A DNA stretch of 13,529 bases, taken from contig CALLKE010000266.1 in assembly GCA_938008555.1 (NCBI GenBank), positions 1 to 13,529 of the forward strand, given 5' to 3'. The stretch comes from an uncultured Pedobacter sp. (lineage in GTDB: Bacteria; Bacteroidota; Bacteroidia; Sphingobacteriales; Sphingobacteriaceae). Below the pieces are notes generated by a model. The model worked only from the letters and a program-made list of their open reading frames with translations. It was not told where the DNA came from and did no database searches. This document shows, in pieces, positions 1-6,310 of the stretch; the first letter of the stretch is position 1; every line of letters begins with the position of its first letter. The position numbers were made by a program, and so were the translations under genes.

Positions 1-83
1 TGAACGGAAACGTCAATCTTTCGTGGCGTGATGCCCTTATATCTGAAACCGAAGCCTTCCACGACATCAAGGAGACACCATGA
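1..83 (+). CDS. Small gene fragment at the window edge (5' end missing or just outside)
   Basis: An open frame (codons from position 3) runs into TGA at 81-83 and encodes NGNVNLSWRDALISETEAFH followed by DIKETP. The stop overlaps the ATG of the next gene as ATGA, the same coupling used by the following genes, which argues that this frame is translated. Positions 1-2 are TG, so the codon straddling the edge is NTG. If the missing base is A, G or T, it could itself be a start codon and the gene would be a complete peptide of about 27 residues. No family is recognised. The AAGGAGA at 68-74 inside its last codons serves as the Shine-Dalgarno of the next gene. Confidence 0.45.
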   Translation, partial: NGNVNLSWRDALISETEAFHDIKETP

Positions 84-595
84 CCACAACAATTTGGGAG
101 TGCAAGATAGGAGAAGTCCACAGCGTTGCTGAGGGCGCTGATTACCTGATGCGTCAAGCAGTTGCGGATGCGTACAAAGCACAGACGGGGGTAGAGCCTG
201 TTTTCATTTTCAGCGGATGGGGAGCTTCACTGACAGAGGCGGAAAGGGCCGTTGTTGAGAACAGGCTCCCTGCGCCAGCAACTGCGCCAGAGCCTGTTGC
301 GTGGCTTGCTCATTACGTTGGCCGCTCTGGAGTGGAGCAGGAATACGTATCAACCGACAAGACCTTGGCAGATGAGAACGATGCGTCAGGAAAAGCGCGG
401 CCACTCTACCTGCACCCACCAGCAACTGCGCCAGCATGGCACGACGCGCCGACTGTGCCGGGGTTGTGGCTTTGTGACGAGGGCGACGAAAACCCGTACC
501 GCTTCACTTGCCACAATGTTTCAATTCCACTGAACCCGCACCTAGTTGGCGAAGGTGAACGCTGGTACGGCCCGATCCCGGAGGACAGGCAATGA
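80..595 (+). CDS. Accessory phage protein, 171 aa, with a PVAWL...LY-type module
   Basis: The ATG at 80 is preceded by AAGGAGA (68-74) and overlaps the upstream stop (ATGA). Its own TGA overlaps the next ATG at 592. No enzyme motif is visible. The protein reads as three parts. The N-terminal half is acidic and Ala-rich. Residues about 72-112 form a module beginning EPVAWL and ending PLYLHP, a pattern seen in many small phage proteins of unknown role (Ea22-like and relatives). The C-terminal part, from AWHDAP through PGLWLC to RWYGPIPE, resembles short phage domains often found after such modules. The sequence PATAP occurs on both sides of the middle module, encoded by an exact 16-bp repeat, which suggests shuffling of modules. 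The function is unknown; a cytoplasmic accessory role is inferred from the lack of signal peptide or TM segment. Confidence 0.8.
   Translation: MTTTIWECKIGEVHSVAEGADYLMRQAVADAYKAQTGVEPVFIFSGWGASLTEAERAVVENRLPAPATAPEPVAWLAHYVGRSGVEQEYVSTDKTLADENDASGKARPLYLHPPATAPAWHDAPTVPGLWLCDEGDENPYRFTCHNVSIPLNPHLVGEGERWYGPIPEDRQ
275..434 (+). repeat. Pair of exact 16-bp direct repeats (275-290 and 419-434)
   Basis: CCAGCAACTGCGCCAG occurs exactly at both positions, 144 bp (48 codons) apart and in the same reading frame. Each copy encodes the PATAP linker on either side of the PVAWL...LYLHP module. Recombination between the copies would delete or duplicate the module without breaking the frame. Confidence 0.9.
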
Positions 596-807
596 ACCCA
601 ATTTTGTACCGCTACAAAGACACCGAGAGCGTCATCAAAGTGATGGATGGCTATACACCGGGCGATGGTTGGGAGCCGTTGTATGGGTCTGATGAAGTGA
701 AAGCCGCCACCAATGCCGCGCTGGAGCGGGCTGCTTTGGAGTGTTACAGGTGGAACAACGCACACAACGCCGCCGCCGCTATCCGCGCACTGAAGGAGCA
801 ACCATGA
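592..807 (+). CDS. Small phage protein, 71 aa
   Basis: The start ATG overlaps the preceding TGA (ATGA), with GGAGGACAGGCA immediately upstream as a strong Shine-Dalgarno. The N-terminus (MNPILYRYKDTES) and the acidic middle contain no catalytic motif. The C-terminal third (ALERAALECY ... AAAIRALKEQ) is a predicted amphipathic helix. It matches a pattern often seen at the ends of short phage accessory proteins, where ALE-AA and AIRALK are recurrent. The gene's stop again overlaps the following ATG. Function is unknown. The tight coupling implies it is made in fixed ratio with its neighbours. Confidence 0.75.
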   Translation: MNPILYRYKDTESVIKVMDGYTPGDGWEPLYGSDEVKAATNAALERAALECYRWNNAHNAAAAIRALKEQP

Positions 808-863
808 ACCAGCGCAACGAAGACAACCGCGCCATGACCCAGAAGCAGCGGGAGGCGATCTGA
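804..863 (+). CDS. Candidate 19-aa micro-ORF at the end of the plus-strand operon
   Basis: ATG at 804 overlaps the previous TGA (ATGA). It is preceded by GAAGGAGCAACC, the best Shine-Dalgarno in this operon. The frame encodes MNQRNEDNRAMTQKQREAI and stops with TGA at 861-863, 37 nt before the terminator stem. Start signal and coupling match the three genes before it, so translation is likely. The product is polar and charged. It could be a real micropeptide, or the surviving N-terminus of a longer gene cut off when the terminator region was joined here. No family is recognised. Confidence 0.45.
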   Translation: MNQRNEDNRAMTQKQREAI

Positions 864-899
864 GCAATCATAGTCTAGAGTGCTCCCCCGCAATACACA

Positions 900-932
900 A
901 AGTCCCTAGGATTAAGTTTCTAGGGGCTTTTG
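900..932 (+). terminator. Intrinsic terminator of the plus-strand operon, possibly bidirectional
   Basis: AGTCCCTAG (901-909) pairs with CTAGGGGCT (920-928; one G-T wobble) around a 10-nt loop and is followed by TTT at 929-931. It lies 37 nt after the last plus-strand stop. Read on the minus strand, the same stem is followed only by TTTGTG, a weaker T-run. It could therefore also end the long minus-strand late transcript with lower efficiency. Confidence 0.7.
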
Positions 933-953
933 CTATTATGGGGAGGAATAGCA

Positions 954-973
954 GTCCGAAAGTCGTTTCGGAC
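954..973. repeat. Perfect inverted repeat with 4-nt spacer
   Basis: GTCCGAAA (954-961), GTCG spacer, TTTCGGAC (966-973). It would form a stable 8-bp hairpin in RNA of either strand. No T-run follows on either side, so it is not an ordinary intrinsic terminator. As a DNA palindrome it could also be a protein-binding site. Confidence 0.75.
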
Positions 974-1088
974 GTCGTTTCGAGGATGTAAATAGGACGT
1001 TCATCGCGTCCGTATCGCGTCGAAACTTAATGTCAATATACCCCTATACCGCCTGTTTTTAACGCGACTACGGCCGCCTGTTACTGGG

Positions 1089-4000
1089 CTACAAGGGCCC
1101 AACGGAAGTCGCCGCTAGGGTGGCTGCGCCAACAGTGAAGTTAGCAAAGGTAGATCCATCTCCAATTTGCATGACCAGCGCGTGGGTTAGTCGCCCGGCT
1201 GCAATCGTGACAGGGAGAACGAAACTCTCGGAAAGAGCCGTTGTGTTCGGAGCTACTCCGACGGTGGTTGCAGCTACAATTACACTGCTAGTTGCATCCC
1301 ACAAGCGAAGGCCGAAGAACCGATCACTCGTGTCTCCGTCATACTGTGCCAGTATATTCATGATGAGATTGTAGTCTCCGGCGACAGAAAACGTAATCGT
1401 GCCGTTGGTCAGATTGTGAGAAATTCCCGCCGTGTTTGTGTAAGCTGCCGACTGATACGAAACGATCGAAGTGTATCCGCCTGCGAGAGCTCCAATGCTC
1501 GTTCCCGTCGTCTTGCGAATGCCGCCAACTTGCTGGACGCCCGGCACTGACGCTGCCCAAGTGCCATCATTCCGCAAGAATTTTGTAATGTCGCCTGTCG
1601 GCACCGGGATTGTATAAGCGCCCCATTTGAAGTCACCTGAGCAATCCAGCAACTTTGTGTAGATTTGTTTCCAGCGTAGAGAGGCGGTGCCAAGCTGCGA
1701 TTGATTGTCCGTCAGCGGTTGAAGCCCTGGCGTTCCACTGGCTACGTCGAAGGTTTGCAGAACCGAGGTAGCCCACTCGGCGCTGAATGTTTGCTTGGCA
1801 GTCCAGGTGTTCGCGACGCTTAACGAAGCTCCACTAGCAGGCGGCGTGGCCCAGGTACCATCATTACGAAGGAAGGTGGTGGTGCCGCCTGTCGGCTTAG
1901 GGATCGTGAGCGCGTTCCAGACGAGGTTCTCGCCCAGCGTCAGGTTCTTGGTGATCGTGTTCAGCCATCGGAACGCAGCATCGCCGTTCTCGTAGGTGTC
2001 AGTGACCGTCGGCGCCACCCCGTAGCCGACGACAGTGCCAAAAGTGGGAGTGCGAATATCCGCATTGAAAGTTTGCAGGGCCGTCCAGTTGTTGGCCACG
2101 TTGAGTTGCGCCCCACCTCCCCCAGTTGCAGGAGTAGCCCAGGTTCCATCTGCACGAAGGTACGTTGTAGTCCCACCGGGAGGGTTGGTGATCGGCACAG
2201 AACCAAGCGTCATCGCCGCGAACGTCTGGCGCAGAGGCCAACTGTTCGTCGTGTTCAACCCCGGTTCTTCGATGGTGTCAGTAGGAGCCTCGGTCGAGTT
2301 CTCGTACATATTCCCCATCGAGGGGATGCGGACACCCGTCGTGTCCCCAGACGCAACGATGTATTTGCGCGCAGCATTGGGTACGTAGCTACCATCTTGC
2401 GAAAAACCACAACCAATGACATTGGTTGTGACGCGGGCAGTCGATAGGCTGTTGTAGACGCTAATGCAGTTCGTCGTGTAGAATGCGCTATCGAGCCGCA
2501 TAAACATACAGCCAAGTATGGTGTTCGTGGCAACCTCAGTCACCCCAGACGGGTCGAGCAGCAGAATGTCAGCGGCACCACGGTTGTGCTCGAAGTAGCA
2601 GCCCGTAACATTCATACCCACGGTATAGACACTGCCCCCCTCATAGCCAATAGCTCCAGATGCGTAACCCATACGCCCACATGCTTGGAATGTACTGTTC
2701 ATGACATTAATGGGGCTACCGTCTTTAGTATACACACCCCAAGATGCACACGCTGCAAAGACACTCTTGTCAACAGTAAGGATGTTTGGCTGCGTAAATG
2801 CACCAGGGGTGGACGCGATGCCGATGAAACAGTCTTGCGCGTTAATGGTCCTGTAAGAGGCATTGAGTGTATCAATGGCCTTCACAGAGTTATAGTACCC
2901 ACGCATGCTAATGCCGCGGATTTGGCCAAGCATCACGACCAAGTTCAAGTACACACCATTACCAGTACCAAGCGTGTAGACCCCAGTGCCTGGGTTCACA
3001 GTCGTGGCATTCACCATCTTAATGAGGGAGAAGTTGCCTATATCAAGCGTGAAGTATCGAGTATCAACTCCACCACTACCCCACGCCGAAAAGTCAATAG
3101 ACACCGCACCGCCAGTAGGGTCCCCGGGGCGGTAGTCTAGGATGTTGGACACGTTAATACCAGAACCCACAAGCGTGGTCTTGTGAACTTTCCCGCCCAC
3201 CGTAGGCCACGAGATAAGTAGGTTCGACGTGATCTTGTAGTCACCGGGGGGGAGCCACACTTGGCCGCCGGTTGTGCTTTGCAGTGAGTCGATCGCCGCT
3301 TGTATTGCGGCGGTGTCATCGGCTACACCATCGCCCACAGCACCGAAGTCTTTGACGCTGGTAAGGTCCAAGCCCTTATTCGCCTCTAGTGCTACTTCTT
3401 GGATGGCAGCTTGTACGTTGGTGGCGGACACAGTGCCGCTTGGGCTGAACGTCACAGCACTTGCCGAAGTAGCTGCAGTGGCTGCAAGCGTCCGGTACCA
3501 ACCAGACGGATCAGTGCTAGCCGCGTCTACCCATGTAATGAAGTCACCAACAGCCACAACTGTAGTGCTGCCAACTAACGTGGTTGGGTTGTACACGTAG
3601 ATACTACCCGACACACTAATCTCGTACGTGTCCCCTGGTTCAAACGTGAACGTGGGGTAGACTGCTTGTGGCAGCTCCCCAGCTGCAGCGGAGAAATAAC
3701 CAAGGAACCGTTGCCCCGACCCTGTAGGCACAACTGCACTAGAGCTATCTTGGATAGCCTTAATATAGTAGTCCATTGCCATATGCTGTGGGGCATTCTC
3801 AACGCCGGTCGTTGCATTCACAGTTATGCCAGAGGCGCTAGCATTGGTGTTGGGCGCTTGCCAGTCTGTCAGCCCGGATACACTTGGGTTACTATTAACA
3901 GTCAGGCCCGTAGCACTTTGCGTCATAGCCTGCTGCGCTGAAGAACCTACTGAAAAAGAACCAGAGCCTGGCGAAGTGCCGTTCATTGCAGCATATTCAA

Positions 4001-4604
4001 ACTGGTGCGTATGACCTGGGTCCGTAACAGTATGCGCATGCGGGTCCGTAGACAACGCATGACGATGCCCCACAGTAGAATGCGCATGCATTGGATCAGT
4101 TACACTGTGGGTATGCCCGCCCAGCACCCAGGGATAATGCTGACCAAGCGTATGTCCGGCAGTAAACCCGCGAATAAACTCAGCCCGCAAGTCTGGTACT
4201 GCAAAAGTTAGCACGCCGTCACCAGCACCGTAGATAGTGCCAATGATTGCAAATAGATCAGCGTAGGCAGTACGGCTTACCAGTTGCCCGTTACATTTGA
4301 GCCAGCCGTTCGGCCCGGTTGCTGCGGCGTAAGGTACAATGGCACCGATTGGCATGCCAGACGAGTACGCCACAAACTGATCGACATATTCTTTGGTAGT
4401 AGCCTGGCGTGCTTGCGTAATAGGCGCCGCAGACAAAGTCAATGGACCAAGCATGGGCGCTGTGCCATTGCGGGGGAGAGAAGCCGTCAGCGCTTCCCCA
4501 ATGTCGTCCATCGTAGTATTGGCCCAAGTGGACTCAATAATGGTGCCGGGAACAACGGGGTTACCCTCAGGCAACGTGTAAATACCAGAACTATTGCGCG
4601 GCAT
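1089..4604 (-). CDS. Large tail fibre/spike with collar module, HxH motifs and pectate-lyase-like beta-helix
   Basis: The 1171-aa virion protein would recognise and probably degrade host surface glycan. Start ATG at 4604 follows AAAGGGG (8-nt spacing), 2 nt after the previous stop. Domains in order: residues 1-80, a phage fibre N-terminal region (LPEGNPVVPGT, AN-T-DI--ALT) likely attaching to the tail; 84-283, a Phage Tail Collar-like domain (PIGAIVPYA, GWLKCNGQ, then HMAMDYYIKA at its end) enclosing five HxH motifs; about 296-405, a linker/beta domain ending in TVSATNVQAAIQEVA; about 416-780, a right-handed beta-helix with the pectate-lyase-superfamily opening DFGAVGDGVADDTAAIQAAI; about 786-1020, tandem fibre repeats; 1030-1171, a C-terminal beta-rich domain resembling C1q/TNF-like trimerisation heads. 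No terminal chaperone with an obvious cleavage motif is seen. Depolymerase activity is inferred from the fold; the substrate cannot be read from sequence. Confidence 0.93.
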   Translation of the reverse strand: MPRNSSGIYTLPEGNPVVPGTIIESTWANTTMDDIGEALTASLPRNGTAPMLGPLTLSAAPITQARQATTKEYVDQFVAYSSGMPIGAIVPYAAATGPNGWLKCNGQLVSRTAYADLFAIIGTIYGAGDGVLTFAVPDLRAEFIRGFTAGHTLGQHYPWVLGGHTHSVTDPMHAHSTVGHRHALSTDPHAHTVTDPGHTHQFEYAAMNGTSPGSGSFSVGSSAQQAMTQSATGLTVNSNPSVSGLTDWQAPNTNASASGITVNATTGVENAPQHMAMDYYIKAIQDSSSAVVPTGSGQRFLGYFSAAAGELPQAVYPTFTFEPGDTYEISVSGSIYVYNPTTLVGSTTVVAVGDFITWVDAASTDPSGWYRTLAATAATSASAVTFSPSGTVSATNVQAAIQEVALEANKGLDLTSVKDFGAVGDGVADDTAAIQAAIDSLQSTTGGQVWLPPGDYKITSNLLISWPTVGGKVHKTTLVGSGINVSNILDYRPGDPTGGAVSIDFSAWGSGGVDTRYFTLDIGNFSLIKMVNATTVNPGTGVYTLGTGNGVYLNLVVMLGQIRGISMRGYYNSVKAIDTLNASYRTINAQDCFIGIASTPGAFTQPNILTVDKSVFAACASWGVYTKDGSPINVMNSTFQACGRMGYASGAIGYEGGSVYTVGMNVTGCYFEHNRGAADILLLDPSGVTEVATNTILGCMFMRLDSAFYTTNCISVYNSLSTARVTTNVIGCGFSQDGSYVPNAARKYIVASGDTTGVRIPSMGNMYENSTEAPTDTIEEPGLNTTNSWPLRQTFAAMTLGSVPITNPPGGTTTYLRADGTWATPATGGGGAQLNVANNWTALQTFNADIRTPTFGTVVGYGVAPTVTDTYENGDAAFRWLNTITKNLTLGENLVWNALTIPKPTGGTTTFLRNDGTWATPPASGASLSVANTWTAKQTFSAEWATSVLQTFDVASGTPGLQPLTDNQSQLGTASLRWKQIYTKLLDCSGDFKWGAYTIPVPTGDITKFLRNDGTWAASVPGVQQVGGIRKTTGTSIGALAGGYTSIVSYQSAAYTNTAGISHNLTNGTITFSVAGDYNLIMNILAQYDGDTSDRFFGLRLWDATSSVIVAATTVGVAPNTTALSESFVLPVTIAAGRLTHALVMQIGDGSTFANFTVGAATLAATSVGPL
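1545..2249 (-). repeat. Three tandem fibre repeats (one short, two of about 90 aa)
   Basis: A unit of the form N-W-A-QTF, variable shaft, then P-P-G-TT-LR-DGTWA recurs at residues 786-824 (short copy), 835-921 and 929-1018. The two long copies also share TD...G-A--RW---TK-L in the middle, a common phage fibre shaft motif. At DNA level the best conserved blocks are about 1552-1610, 1846-1904 and 2134-2193. Spacing of the DGTWA motifs is 96 and 97 residues. Confidence 0.75.
2265..3359 (-). other. Right-handed beta-helix, pectate-lyase-superfamily-like domain of the fibre (residues 416-780)
   Basis: The opening DFGAVGDGVADDTAAIQAAI, then GGQVWLPPGDYKITS, is the standard entry of the pectate lyase superfamily protein domain in phage depolymerases. 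It is followed by repeated short beta-strand turns (INVMNSTFQACG, MNVTGCYFEHN, TNTILGCMFMR, TNVIGCGFSQDG) typical of parallel beta-helix coils. Catalytic residues cannot be assigned without a structure. Confidence 0.75.
3756..4355 (-). other. Tail collar module inside the fibre (residues 84-283)
   Basis: It begins MPIGAIVPYA with GWLKCNGQLVSRTAYADLF, the signature of the Phage Tail Collar family, and ends with APQHMAMDYYIKAI, which resembles the usual last strand of such proteins. In T4 gp12 and many fibres this module is at the C-terminal tip. Here about 890 further residues follow it. Confidence 0.75.
4005..4115 (-). other. Five HxH motifs, probable metal-binding needle segment (residues 164-200)
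   Basis: His pairs lie at residues 164/166, 173/175, 180/182, 189/191 and 198/200, spaced 9, 7, 9 and 9 residues. In the T4 gp37 tip and gp12, HxH motifs from three chains coordinate metal ions along the fibre axis. By analogy this segment would hold up to five ions per trimer. The motif pattern is seen directly; metal binding is inferred. Confidence 0.7.
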
Positions 4605-4606
4605 GA

Positions 4607-6310
4607 TTAATCCCCTTTAGCATTGAAACGAGCGCGGATGGGTTGACTTGTAGTAAACTGTACAAGTTGTTCGAATTCTTCAGGCGTCATGGCTTTCCAC
4701 CCCAATTTATTGCGCAGGGCATTTACCATAGGTGTAGCGCCTTGGGTGAGCCCGGCCATGCCAGGCTTGGTGTACAGCGATGCGGCACCAGCCGCTGCGA
4801 GCGCTGCTGGCACGATGCCCCCCGCTGCCATACCTGCAGCACCAGCGCCTAACGCGGGAGCAGAAACCAGGTTGCTGATAGCCGTGCGACCTGCAGTGCC
4901 GGAGTCTGGCGTTATTGTGGGGAGCACGCTAGCAGCAGCTTGTCGGAACTTATCAGCTCCCCCCGCCTTAACTGTAGCTTTGTTCAAAGCCTTGGCTGTG
5001 AACTCCCCAGTACCCTCGTCTGCAGCATCTAGGATTGATTGCAGCATAGCACGCGACTTGTCTGCATCCTTCAAGGCTTGCCGTGCTTCGGGCGTGGTAC
5101 CAACCATCCGTGCACGGAGTTGGTTACGGATTTCCGAGAAAGCCGCAGACATGTCTTGGTCATACACAGACTGTTTCTTGCCGTACTTGCGAATAAACTG
5201 ACCAAGCTCTTGATCTAGTTTCTTTGCAGTTTCGCCAGTAAGATCAGCGCCTTGCGCTGCAAGTTCTTGGATCCTACGCCCATCAAACACCAAAATAGCT
5301 TCCTCTTGGGCAGTGCTGAACATGGGATTAGTCTGCTTGATATTGACAAGCGCATCGTTCACCAGGTTGTGCAAGTCACTAACCGGCACATGGATATCTG
5401 GTAGCACGTTATTGTAGTGCTGACTGATTTTATCTCGTGCAGCTTCAATAGCATCATGCCCTACGCCCTCAACTTTAGCACCAATCGGGGCCAGTGCTTT
5501 GTTGATTTCGCCTGTACTGAACGCGTTGGCAGCATTGCGAGCTTTAGCCCGGATAACATCACCCAAAAGCGGGATAGAGCCAACCTGGTCTTCAGTTGTC
5601 CGGATGCCGCGCGCTACCACGCCAGCATTAGGGCCGGAGACTGCCTGGCCTGGTGTCAACGGGATGCCAGCGTCAATAAGCTTCTTGGCTTCAGGTGAGA
5701 CCATAGTACGTAGTGGTCCGCCCAAAACTCTTGCGGCGCCCATGCCTAGACCTGCAGCACCTGCGCCCGCCACTGCAGCTTCACCACGACCTTCGGATGT
5801 AGGCGTCAATGCCGCGTTAAGACCCCCTTGGCCTGCAAGATTAGCTGCAACACCACGGGCCATAGTCAGTGGTACTGCAGCCTTAGAAATCATGCCACTA
5901 GGCAATAACTGCACGCCTACGTCCGCCCCCATTTGACCAATAGTTGACGCGGGGCCAGTGTCTGCGACGAATTTCTTGCTAGCATCAAGCTGTTCTTGGC
6001 TTGGGCTAAGTCCCTTTTTCACTAGAAACTCTTCGACAGGGCGGGGGAGCATACCGGTAAGACCTGCCGAGGCACGTTGCCCCGCGTACAAAGCGCCACC
6101 ACCAGCCTCTTTAAGGTACCTTTTCAGACGGTCGCCCATTGGCTCGTCTTCAGCTGGAGTTTGCGGGGACTCTACGGCCGACGGTGCAGATTTTTGCGGT
6201 GGTGCGCTCGCGAGCTGTTGTTGTAGCTGCGCCAGTGCTTCTTCACCGGTACCTTCGCCGGTAACATTGTAGACTTTGCCATCAGGGGCAGTGAGACGGT
6301 ATGTAGGCAT
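4607..6310 (-). CDS. Putative DNA-ejection / internal virion protein, 567 aa
   Basis: The start ATG at 6310 shares one base with the preceding stop (TAATG). The N-terminus, TYRLTAPDGKVYNVTGEGT followed by EEALAQLQQQL, is a short module found at the start of many phage virion proteins. After a Pro-rich linker (36-57) come the following parts: a region with ASTIGQMGADVG and Gly/Ala-rich amphipathic segments (about 143-200); a helical body containing SIPLLGDVIRAKARNAANAF; and TPEARQALKDADKSRAML near 406-423. A strongly hydrophobic Ala/Gly segment follows at 484-512, then a charged tail. Helical, Ala-rich composition with membrane-seeking segments, and position next to two similar proteins and the fibre, fit podovirus ejection proteins that cross the envelope during infection. 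No lysozyme or transglycosylase motif is visible. Confidence 0.65.
   Translation of the reverse strand: MPTYRLTAPDGKVYNVTGEGTGEEALAQLQQQLASAPPQKSAPSAVESPQTPAEDEPMGDRLKRYLKEAGGGALYAGQRASAGLTGMLPRPVEEFLVKKGLSPSQEQLDASKKFVADTGPASTIGQMGADVGVQLLPSGMISKAAVPLTMARGVAANLAGQGGLNAALTPTSEGRGEAAVAGAGAAGLGMGAARVLGGPLRTMVSPEAKKLIDAGIPLTPGQAVSGPNAGVVARGIRTTEDQVGSIPLLGDVIRAKARNAANAFSTGEINKALAPIGAKVEGVGHDAIEAARDKISQHYNNVLPDIHVPVSDLHNLVNDALVNIKQTNPMFSTAQEEAILVFDGRRIQELAAQGADLTGETAKKLDQELGQFIRKYGKKQSVYDQDMSAAFSEIRNQLRARMVGTTPEARQALKDADKSRAMLQSILDAADEGTGEFTAKALNKATVKAGGADKFRQAAASVLPTITPDSGTAGRTAISNLVSAPALGAGAAGMAAGGIVPAALAAAGAASLYTKPGMAGLTQGATPMVNALRNKLGWKAMTPEEFEQLVQFTTSQPIRARFNAKGD

Larger units (their letters stand above)
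864..1088. other. Non-coding convergent junction between the two operons
   Basis: No supported gene lies here. The stretch contains the terminator (900-932), a perfect 8-bp inverted repeat (954-973), and a 9-bp direct repeat GTCGTTTCG (962-970 and 974-982). It also holds a small inverted repeat GGACG/CGTCC (995-999 and 1007-1011), the direct repeat ATCGCGTC (1003-1010 and 1014-1021) and CCGCCTGTT twice (1049-1057 and 1074-1082). The density of short repeats is much higher than in the coding DNA around it. Its role is unknown; candidates are transcript 3'-end processing or stability, a small RNA, or a recombination scar. Confidence 0.6.

Noticed and set aside
406..867. 153-codon minus-strand frame
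   Set aside because: It runs antisense across three coupled plus-strand genes that have good ribosome sites; no convincing start signal or protein-like pattern.
1031..1036. Perfect TTGACA (-35 consensus) on the minus strand
   Set aside because: No TATAAT-like sequence at 16-18 nt (ACGGAC instead), and there is no gene downstream for it to drive on that strand.
1089..1700. Possible diversity-generating retroelement at the fibre 3' end, as in the podophage BPP-1
   Set aside because: No reverse transcriptase and no template-like near copy of the fibre 3' end is seen in the window; the terminal domain does not look like a C-type-lectin variable region.
2586..3140. 184-codon plus-strand frame within the fibre gene
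   Set aside because: It is antisense to the beta-helix, His/Thr/Arg-rich, and is best explained as a shadow frame.
4660..4685. GTTCGAATTC resembling a tRNA T-loop
   Set aside because: It lies in the coding sequence of the 567-aa protein and has no acceptor or anticodon arms around it.
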